A stretch of 12,026 nucleotides of DNA from Lachnospiraceae bacterium UBA5899 (lineage in GTDB: Bacteria; Bacillota; Clostridia; Lachnospirales; Lachnospiraceae). This document shows positions 6,300-11,709 of this stretch, piece by piece (the first letter of the stretch is position 1; the number at the start of each line of letters is the position of its first letter). The notes beneath the pieces were generated by a model. That model made no database searches and was not told the DNA's origin. It was given only the letters and a program-made list of their open reading frames with translations. The DNA lies in the NCBI GenBank assembly GCA_002432425.1, contig DJEL01000003.1:1-12026 (forward strand). Reading direction: 5' to 3'. The position numbers and the translations under genes are program-made.

Positions 6300-7919
6300 A
6301 TGGAACAGCAGATGTTTTGTTATCAGTGCGAGCAGACCGCAGGATGCAGCGGCTGCGTGGGAAATATCGGCGTTTGCGGAAAAAGCGCGGACGTGGCAAA
6401 TTTACAGGATAAGCTGACCGGAGCCCTTATCGGTCTGGCAAGGGCAACGGAAGGAAAAACAACAGGAGAACAGGGACTTCGTGCAGAAACTTTCCGCATG
6501 ATAACAGAGGGATTGTTTGCGACGATTACGAATGTGAGCTTTGATGCCGAAGCCATTCAGAACATGATAGATAAGGTGGAAAAGGAAAAGAACAGACTGA
6601 GTCCCGGCTGCAGTGCCTGTGGAACTCCCTGCGGAAAAACGAATGACTACACATTGGACAATCTGTGGCAGGCGGAGGAGGATATCCGTTCCTTAAAATC
6701 TTTAATTCTTTTCGGTATCCGCGGCATGGCGGCTTATGCATATCATGCAATGATGCTGGGTTATACGGATGAGGAAATCAATCTGTTTTTCTGCGAGGCT
6801 CTGTATAAAATCGGTTATGAAGAAACAAAGGAAGAGCTTTTGCCCACGGTTTTAAGAGTCGGGGAAATCAACTTAAAATGTATGGCACTTTTGGACCGTG
6901 CCAACACGGAAAGCTACGGCACACCGGAGCCAGTGACTGTGCCGTTATGCGTGGAAAAAGGCCCGTTTATTGTGGTGACCGGGCACGACCTGAAGGACTT
7001 GAAAATGCTGTTGGAGCAGACGGAAGGAAAAGGCGTCAACATTTATACCCATGGCGAAATGCTGCCTGCGCATGCGTATCCGGAGCTTAAAAAATATAAG
7101 CATCTGAAGGGCAATTACGGTACCGCATGGCAGAACCAGCAAAAAGAATTTGACGGACTGCCGGGAGCTCTTCTGTTTACCACCAACTGCCTGATGCCGC
7201 CTAAGGACAGCTACCGGGACAGAGTGTTTACTACCGAAGTGGTTGCCTTTCCGGGCTGCGTGCATATAGAAGAAATGCCGGACGGCAGCAAGGATTTTTC
7301 ACCGGTGATTGAGAAGGCGCTGGCACTCGGCGGTTTTGCAGAAACCACGGAATTTACAGGTATTAACGGCGGCAAAGAAGTTACCACAGGCTTTTCCCAT
7401 GCAGCAATTCTTTCCCATGCGGATACTGTGGTGGAAGCGGTAAAAGAAGGAAAAATCCGGCATTTCTTTTTGGTGGCGGGCTGCGACGGGGCAAAGCCCG
7501 GCAGAAATTATTACACGGAGTTTGTAAAACAGACGCCGGAGGACTCCATTGTGCTGACACTTGCCTGCGGTAAGTTCCGCTTTAACGATTTGTCGCTGGG
7601 AGAAATCGGCGGACTGCCGAGACTGATGGACATGGGGCAGTGCAACGATGCGTACGGTGCCATCCGTGTGGCGGTGAGTCTGGCAGAAGCCTTCGGCTGC
7701 AACGTGAATGAACTGCCGTTGTCCTTTGTATTGTCCTGGTATGAACAGAAAGCGGTATGTATTTTACTTACCCTTCTGCATCTGGGCATTAAAAATATTC
7801 GTCTGGGTCCGTCACTTCCGGCATTTTTATCTCCGAATATTTTGCAGTTTTTGGTTGAAAACTATGGAATAGCACCCATCACCACACCGGAAGAAGATTT
7901 ACGGGAACTACTGGGATAA
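6300..7919 (+). CDS. hcp: Hybrid-cluster protein (hydroxylamine reductase)
   Basis: 539 residues. Hcp carries a [4Fe-4S] cluster and a hybrid Fe-S-O cluster and reduces nitric oxide to nitrous oxide or hydroxylamine to ammonia, protecting against nitrosative stress. The N-terminal cysteines C7, C10, C19 and C26 (MFCYQCEQTAGCSGC then VGNIGVCGK) match the strict-anaerobe type. Hybrid-cluster ligands are all present: H229 (GHDLKDL), E253 (HGEMLPA), C297 (TTNCLMP), C395 (AGCDGAK), C423 (LACGKFRFN), C448 (GQCNDAYG), E482 and K484 (WYEQKA). Start at 6300, eight bases after AAAGGAG; an ATG at 6294 is too close to that site. No Hcr reductase follows; electrons must come from another donor. Divergent Crp/Fnr gene upstream, DUF438-PAS gene downstream. 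Confidence 0.97.
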   Translation: MEQQMFCYQCEQTAGCSGCVGNIGVCGKSADVANLQDKLTGALIGLARATEGKTTGEQGLRAETFRMITEGLFATITNVSFDAEAIQNMIDKVEKEKNRLSPGCSACGTPCGKTNDYTLDNLWQAEEDIRSLKSLILFGIRGMAAYAYHAMMLGYTDEEINLFFCEALYKIGYEETKEELLPTVLRVGEINLKCMALLDRANTESYGTPEPVTVPLCVEKGPFIVVTGHDLKDLKMLLEQTEGKGVNIYTHGEMLPAHAYPELKKYKHLKGNYGTAWQNQQKEFDGLPGALLFTTNCLMPPKDSYRDRVFTTEVVAFPGCVHIEEMPDGSKDFSPVIEKALALGGFAETTEFTGINGGKEVTTGFSHAAILSHADTVVEAVKEGKIRHFFLVAGCDGAKPGRNYYTEFVKQTPEDSIVLTLACGKFRFNDLSLGEIGGLPRLMDMGQCNDAYGAIRVAVSLAEAFGCNVNELPLSFVLSWYEQKAVCILLTLLHLGIKNIRLGPSLPAFLSPNILQFLVENYGIAPITTPEEDLRELLG

Positions 7920-8053
7920 CAGCTTTGCAAAGACGCGAAATTTGTAGGAACGTATAATTTGCAGAGAGGGGCAATTTACAGACACGTATAATTAGGAGAG
8001 ATGTGTAAGTTGCGGAGATGTGCAATTTGAAGAGTTGCATAATTTTCAGAGCA
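7918..8053. repeat. 17-bp degenerate tandem repeat, 7-8 copies
   Basis: Seven contiguous 17-bp units fill 7935-8053, with consensus GTRTAATTTGCAGAGAT. Positions 1 (G), 5 and 6 (A), 8 (T) and 13 (G) are the same in all seven copies, with no indels. A weaker eighth unit (7918-7934, 10 of 17 matches) overlaps the last bases of the hcp stop codon. The array occupies nearly the whole hcp-DUF438 spacer. A 17-bp period is not a multiple of three, so it is not coding. Confidence 0.85.
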
Positions 8054-8076
8054 GAAGGAATGGAAAGGAGACAGGC

Positions 8077-9624
8077 ATGGAAAAGAATATACAAACTGAC
8101 AGAATAGAGAAACTGAAGTCCTACTTGAAAAGACTGGGCAAAGGGGAAAGCCTGGAAGCGGTCAGAAAGGATTTCGCGGCGGAATTTCAGGGAGTGGAAG
8201 CTTCTGAAATCATGAAAGCGGAAGAAGCCATTCTGGCAGAGGGCACGCCTATTACGGAGGTGCAGAAATTATGCGATGTGCATTCGGCGCTTTTCCACGG
8301 AGCCACCGATTACAGCAACAAGCATGAAAAATCCGCGGCGTTAAGTCAGGTAAAGGGGCATCCCCTGCAGACCTTTACCCGGGAAAACGAAGCCCTGACA
8401 AAGCTGATTGACCGGATGAAGGAATTGCTTGCCGGGCTGGAGAAAGAAAGCAGCCGCGGAAACCTGCAGGCTGATGAAAAACAGGCGGACAGCGCAAACC
8501 AGCATGCTGATGAAAAGCAGGCGGACAGCGGAAACCTGCCTGTCGATGAAAAGAGAACCGGCACCGGAAACCTGCCTAAAATCGCCGCACTGCTTCTGAA
8601 AATCAGGGAGGTTGCCGTGCATTATGCAAAAAAAGGGGACTTACTGTACCCGCATCTGAATGCCAGATATGGAATTGCCGGTCCGTCCGCCGTCATGTGG
8701 ACAGCCGATGATGAAATCCGGGACGAACTGGGCGCCTTATGCAAGGCGTTGCAGAAGGAAAGAGAAGCAGCAGAGCGGAGGGCAACTGAAAGCAAGGGAA
8801 GAGAAGCAGCGGAGCGGAGAACAACTGAAAGCAAGGGAAGAGAAGCAGCAGAGGAGAACGCAGTTGACGGTAGGGGAAAAGAAACGGCAGAGCAGGAGAC
8901 AACCGGTAGCAAAAAAATTGCTGACAAAAGCCCTCAATGGGATGCAAAATGGCTGGAACGGCTGCAGAAGGTGCTGCTGCGTGCGGAGGAAATGATTTAT
9001 AAGGAAAATCATATTTTGTTCCCGAACTGTGCCGTGAATTTCACGGAAGAAGACTGGATGGGAATTTACCGGGATGCCAAGGACTACACAGACTGCCTGG
9101 GTGTGCACGGGGAAGTCTGGGAAGAAGCGGAAAACTGGCTTCGGAAAGCGAAAGAAACGAAAAAAACGGTATTTAAGGGCGCAAAGGACAGTCAGGCTTC
9201 AGAGGGAGAAGAGGACAGAGCAGGTAGCATTTTCTCCGACGGCGTTATTCATATGCCGGGCGGGCACATGACCATCCGGCAGCTTACCGCACTCTTAAAT
9301 ACCATTCCATTGGAAATTTCCTTCATTGATGCAGAAGACAGGAACTGTTATTTCAATGAAGGTCCCAAGGTTTTCAAGCGCGCACAGATGGCGCTCGGCA
9401 GAAGTGTATTTACCTGCCACCCGCCCAAGGTGGAGGCCATGGTCCGTAGAATTATCGGCGAGTTTCGGGAGGGTACTCTGGACAGGGTGCCGGTATGGAT
9501 GGACAAGGGCGGCAGAACTATGCTGGTAACCTATATGGCAGTCCGGGACGAAAACGGAGAATATATGGGCACCATGGAACTGGTGCAGGATATGGAATTT
9601 GCTAAAGAGCATTTCGGCAAATAA
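8077..9624 (+). CDS. DUF438 / hemerythrin-like / PAS domain protein
   Basis: 515 residues, cytosolic. Residues ~10-75 are a DUF438 domain (LKSYLKRLGKGESLEAVRKD to VQKLCDVHSALFHG). Residues ~95-335 are a stretched hemerythrin HHE-type bundle (H95 and E103 in HPLQTFTRENEALT, H182 in HYAKKGDLLYPHL, VMWTADDEIRDEL, and MIYKENHILFP at 306). Residues ~389-510 form a PAS domain (LTALLNTIPLEISFIDAEDR, then FKRAQMALGRSVFTCHPP and RTMLVTYMAVRDENGEYMGT). The family usually reads HYSRKENLLFP; here the Glu is Gly, so one possible iron ligand is changed. Two tandem-repeat linkers (residues ~128-167 and 229-280) are inserted between bundle helices. Start at 8077, six bases after AAGGAG; a GTG at 8020 lies in the repeat array. 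Probable oxygen/NO or redox sensor working with Hcp. Confidence 0.88.
   Translation: MEKNIQTDRIEKLKSYLKRLGKGESLEAVRKDFAAEFQGVEASEIMKAEEAILAEGTPITEVQKLCDVHSALFHGATDYSNKHEKSAALSQVKGHPLQTFTRENEALTKLIDRMKELLAGLEKESSRGNLQADEKQADSANQHADEKQADSGNLPVDEKRTGTGNLPKIAALLLKIREVAVHYAKKGDLLYPHLNARYGIAGPSAVMWTADDEIRDELGALCKALQKEREAAERRATESKGREAAERRTTESKGREAAEENAVDGRGKETAEQETTGSKKIADKSPQWDAKWLERLQKVLLRAEEMIYKENHILFPNCAVNFTEEDWMGIYRDAKDYTDCLGVHGEVWEEAENWLRKAKETKKTVFKGAKDSQASEGEEDRAGSIFSDGVIHMPGGHMTIRQLTALLNTIPLEISFIDAEDRNCYFNEGPKVFKRAQMALGRSVFTCHPPKVEAMVRRIIGEFREGTLDRVPVWMDKGGRTMLVTYMAVRDENGEYMGTMELVQDMEFAKEHFGK
8458..8577 (+). repeat. 36-bp coding tandem repeat (3.3 copies)
   Basis: Units 8458-8493, 8494-8529, 8530-8565 and a partial copy to 8577 encode 12-residue repeats of the type GNLQADEKQADS. 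Copies 1 and 2 differ at only four bases, so the duplication is recent. They lie between helices 1 and 2 of the hemerythrin-like bundle and lengthen that loop. Confidence 0.9.
8761..8916 (+). repeat. 39-bp coding tandem repeat (4 copies)
   Basis: Units 8761-8799, 8800-8838, 8839-8877 and 8878-8916 encode 13-residue repeats of the type REAAERRTTESKG. Copies 1 and 2 differ at three bases; copies 3 and 4 are more diverged. The Arg/Glu/Ala-rich product should be helical or a charged flexible linker. Confidence 0.9.
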
Positions 9625-10017
9625 GGAAGCAGATTTTATGAAAAAGGTAATTTGCTTTATAGAAAATAAGATGTGAAGAAGCAAAAACACAAAATGTCTT
9701 AAAATGCTTCACGGAGCAAACAAGGGCGAAAAGCATTTTGGGAAAAAGAATGAAATTGCTTTAAAGAAAAACAGGCAAAATGCAGCAAAACAAGGAAAAG
9801 ATGTAAAAATGCTTTAAAATAATGCGTCAAAAAAACAGCAAATAAGCGATATTTTTCTGAATGCTTTAAAGCAAAATAGAATGCAAGCAGCAAATAGTTG
9901 GTATTTTAAAATATGCTTTAAATGTAAAAGAAAAATAGGAAGCAAAATGAGAAAAAAGCCCAGATTGCTTTAAAGATACTCAAAAGAAAAAATATTCACA
10001 CGCAGCCGGAAACTTTA
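9600..10017. repeat. 52-bp phased degenerate tandem repeat, 7-8 copies
   Basis: TGCTTTAAA occurs exactly at 9757, 9810, 9862, 9914 and 9966, and as TGCTTTATA at 9653 and TGCTTCACG at 9705: steps of 52, 52, 53, 52, 52, 52. In six of these seven units a second block, (A/C)AGCA(A/T), sits at unit positions 27-32. A diverged earlier unit starts at 9600 (TGCTAAAGA, then AAGCA at 9627) and overlaps the end of the DUF438 gene. The last unit (from 9966) lacks the second block. The rest of each unit is A-rich and poorly conserved. No open frame with a start and ribosome binding site runs through it. Confidence 0.85.
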
Positions 10018-10025
10018 CCAGGCAA

Positions 10026-10153
10026 CAGCCAAGCAACGCTCCATCAACAGCCAGGCAACACGCATCAACAGCCAGGCAACACGCATCAACAACCAGGCAA
10101 CACCCATCAACACCCAAGCAACACCCAATCAACAACCAATCAAAAACCGTCAA
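10026..10153. repeat. 21/22-bp tandem repeat, 6 copies
   Basis: Units 10026-10047, 10048-10068, 10069-10089, 10090-10110, 10111-10132 and 10133-10153. Core CAGCCAGGCAACAC followed by GCATCAA; units 2 and 3 are identical, the outer ones diverge. The C/A-rich, G-poor plus strand contrasts with the A/T-rich flanks. Two units carry a 1-bp insertion, which argues against coding. Confidence 0.92.
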
Positions 10154-10196
10154 AAGCAATCTTTTCTATGACATATTATAGAGGAGATTGCTTTTT
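10152..10196. terminator. Strong 18-bp hairpin terminator
   Basis: AAAAGCAATCTTTTCTAT (10152-10169) pairs over 18 bp, with two G-U pairs, with ATAGAGGAGATTGCTTTT (10178-10195) around an 8-base loop. TTTTT at 10192-10196 and then GTTT follow. It would stop readthrough from the DUF438/repeat side before the fru promoter. Complementary A-runs make it possibly bidirectional. Confidence 0.8.
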
Positions 10197-10200
10197 GTTT

Positions 10201-10260
10201 ACTCAAGAAACAGTAAAAACAAACAAAAACAATCAAAAACATTCAAAAAGTTTCAAAATA
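10201..10260. repeat. 10-bp phased A-tract array (6 units)
   Basis: Six consecutive 10-bp blocks of the form NNNCAAAAAC: the middle four are AAACAAAAAC, AATCAAAAAC, ATTCAAAAAG and TTTCAAAATA, preceded by two weaker ones. A-tracts therefore recur once per helical turn and end four bases before the -35 box at 10264. Such DNA is expected to be intrinsically curved and may act like an UP element. Confidence 0.8.
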
Positions 10261-10263
10261 TGA

Positions 10264-10292
10264 TTGACAATGACCGAAAATGATGCTAATAT
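10264..10292 (+). promoter_or_regulatory. fru operon promoter
   Basis: Consensus -35 TTGACA (10264-10269), 17-bp spacer, -10 TAATAT (10287-10292). The predicted start near 10299 gives a leader of about 79 bases before the FruR start codon. Confidence 0.88.
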
Positions 10293-10326
10293 AACCATAA
10301 AGATGAACGGAAATGACGGAAAATGA
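10270..10326 (+). promoter_or_regulatory. Candidate FruR operator, three direct repeats
   Basis: ATGACCGAAAATGA (10270-10283, inside the promoter spacer), ATGAACGGAAATGA (10303-10316) and ATGACGGAAAATGA (10313-10326) are near-identical 14-mers in the same orientation; the last two overlap by four bases, a 10-bp step. DeoR-family repressors often bind direct repeats placed like this across promoter and start site. Autoregulation is inferred. Confidence 0.55.
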
Positions 10327-10329
10327 AAA

Positions 10330-10371
10330 ACAGGCAACAGAAAACAGGCACAGACAACAGACAACAGGAGG
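10330..10371 (+). repeat. 7-bp tandem repeat in the fruR leader
   Basis: Six units in a row: ACAGGCA, ACAGAAA, ACAGGCA, CAGACA, ACAGACA, ACAGGAG. The last unit supplies the Shine-Dalgarno AGGAGG (10366-10371), six bases before the ATG at 10378. The leader is C/A-rich and should be unstructured, favouring translation. Confidence 0.75.
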
Positions 10372-10377
10372 AATTGC

Positions 10378-10740
10378 ATGCTGACAGAAGAAAGATTTGC
10401 AAAGATTTTGTCCATACTGGAACGTATGGGGAGCGTAACGGTTCAGCAGCTTATGATGGAACCTGACGATTCCGAATCTACGGTGCGCAGAGATCTGAAT
10501 ACGCTGGATGCTAGCGGTCAGCTTATCAAGGTGCATGGCGGAGCGGATGATGGATCACATTGCGAAATCTCCGGCGGATGGGAGCAGGTTTCCCGGATAT
10601 GGAGTGTGGCGTTCGTGCCGTTTGAGAAGGCGACCGTAATTACGATGGAGTTAAAACAGGAAATATACAAGAATTGTTCCGATATTATTCATATTGAGAG
10701 AGAGGAGACCTTAGATGATTATTTATACGTTAACATTTAA
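10378..10740 (+). pseudogene. DeoR-family fructose repressor FruR with central domain deleted
   Basis: Residues 1-58 are a complete DeoR-type HTH: LTEERFAKILSILERMGSVT, ESTVRRDLNTLD and IKVHGGA. Residues ~68-105 (QVSRIWSVAFVPFEKATVIT then ELKQEIYKNCSDIIHIE) match the C-terminal end of FruR-type repressors. The ~130-residue sugar-phosphate-binding core between them, with its DAGTT-type motif, is missing, so the product is 120 rather than about 250 residues. The last residues run past the normal end and overlap the fruK start by 26 bases. Strong AGGAGG supports expression. It can no longer sense fructose-1-phosphate or oligomerise normally: it is either dead, giving constitutive fru expression, or a small unregulated DNA-binding form. 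The frame is preserved, so the deletion is a multiple of three or was compensated. Confidence 0.75.
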
Positions 10741-11632
10741 TCCATCTTTAGATTATATTGTGACCGTTCCGAAGTTTACCTGCGGAGTGGTCAACCGCAC
10801 CACAGAAGAGATCATTTTCCCCGGTGGAAAAGGAATCAATGTATCCATGGTACTCAAAAACCTTGGCTTTGAGAATACAGCCCTTGGCTTTTACGCCGGA
10901 TTTACCGGTATGGAGCTGAAGCGTCTGGTGGCTGATAAGGGGATTCATGCTGATTTTATTCCGGTAGAAAAAGGAATGACCCGTATCAATGTCAAACTTC
11001 GTTCTGAACAGGAGAGTGAGATTAACGGACAGGGTCCGGCGATCTCTGCTTCTGATATTGATAAATTATATGAAAAACTGGATGCGCTGCAGGACGGCGA
11101 CATTCTTGTCATGGCAGGAAGTATTCCGGATGTGATGCCGCAGACGATGTATATGGATATCATGAAGCATCTGCAAGGCAGAAATCTGAATATTGTGGTG
11201 GATGCCACGAGAGACCTTCTGGTAAATGTACTTCCGTTCCATCCGTTCCTGATTAAACCGAACAATCATGAGCTGGGAGAAATTTTTGGTGTGGAGATCC
11301 GCGAAAAGGCAGATGTTGTGACTTACGCGAAGAAACTGCAGGTGAAGGGAGCCGGAAATGTGCTCATTTCGATGGCTGGAGCCGGAGCAGTACTGGTTGC
11401 CGAGGACGGATCGGTGTATCAGGCGGAAGCACCGAAGGGAAAATTGATCAATTCCGTCGGAGCCGGAGATTCTATGGTAGCAGGATTCCTTGCAGGATAT
11501 TTAGAGCATGGAACCTATGAGAAAGCATTTCAGATGGGGGTATGTACAGGAAGTGCATCTGCATTTTCTGAAGAGCTTGCGACAAAGTCAGAGGTACTTG
11601 ACCTGCTGGAGAAAAATCAAAACCTGTTTTGA
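10715..11632 (+). CDS. fruK: 1-phosphofructokinase
   Basis: 305 residues, full length for the PfkB/ribokinase-fold family. It phosphorylates fructose-1-phosphate, the product of the fructose PTS, to fructose-1,6-bisphosphate with ATP. Visible signatures: TLTFNPSLDYIV at the N-terminus with substrate-contacting D13, FPGGKGINVS (PfkB signature 1, residues 35-44), LIKPNNHELGEIFG, and SVGAGDSMVAGFLAG (signature 2) with catalytic D252. The ATG at 10715 has AGAGGAG seven bases upstream and lies inside the end of the truncated fruR frame, so the two are translationally linked. It is followed after 77 bp by the fructose PTS gene. Confidence 0.96.
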   Translation: MIIYTLTFNPSLDYIVTVPKFTCGVVNRTTEEIIFPGGKGINVSMVLKNLGFENTALGFYAGFTGMELKRLVADKGIHADFIPVEKGMTRINVKLRSEQESEINGQGPAISASDIDKLYEKLDALQDGDILVMAGSIPDVMPQTMYMDIMKHLQGRNLNIVVDATRDLLVNVLPFHPFLIKPNNHELGEIFGVEIREKADVVTYAKKLQVKGAGNVLISMAGAGAVLVAEDGSVYQAEAPKGKLINSVGAGDSMVAGFLAGYLEHGTYEKAFQMGVCTGSASAFSEELATKSEVLDLLEKNQNLF

Positions 11633-11709
11633 TTTTGCGGCAAAGTGGGAACTATAAAATGGGCACACATTAAATAGTAACCATTTAACGTTATGGAGGA
11701 GGAAAGACC

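Noticed and set aside
6215..6412. 65-codon frame overlapping the hcp start
   Set aside because: It lies in another frame over the conserved Hcp cysteine motif and has a Lys/Arg-rich composition without homology I can recognise.
7879..8094. 71-codon minus-strand frame over the 17-bp array
   Set aside because: Period 17 is not a multiple of three, so the frame is an accident of the repeat; its composition is low-complexity.
8622..9108. Several minus-strand frames rich in Ser, Leu and Phe opposite the DUF438 gene
   Set aside because: They mirror the 39-bp coding repeat and carry no start signals; the plus-strand protein has clear domains.
9653..9974. CRISPR array, suggested by motifs at constant 52-bp spacing
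   Set aside because: Only about 9 + 6 bases are conserved per unit, the rest is A-rich and degenerate rather than unique spacers, and no cas gene is present.
9927..10262. Long open frame through the 21-bp array giving QPGNTHQ heptads
   Set aside because: No ATG, GTG or TTG with a ribosome binding site opens it, two units carry 1-bp insertions, and it runs through a strong terminator hairpin.
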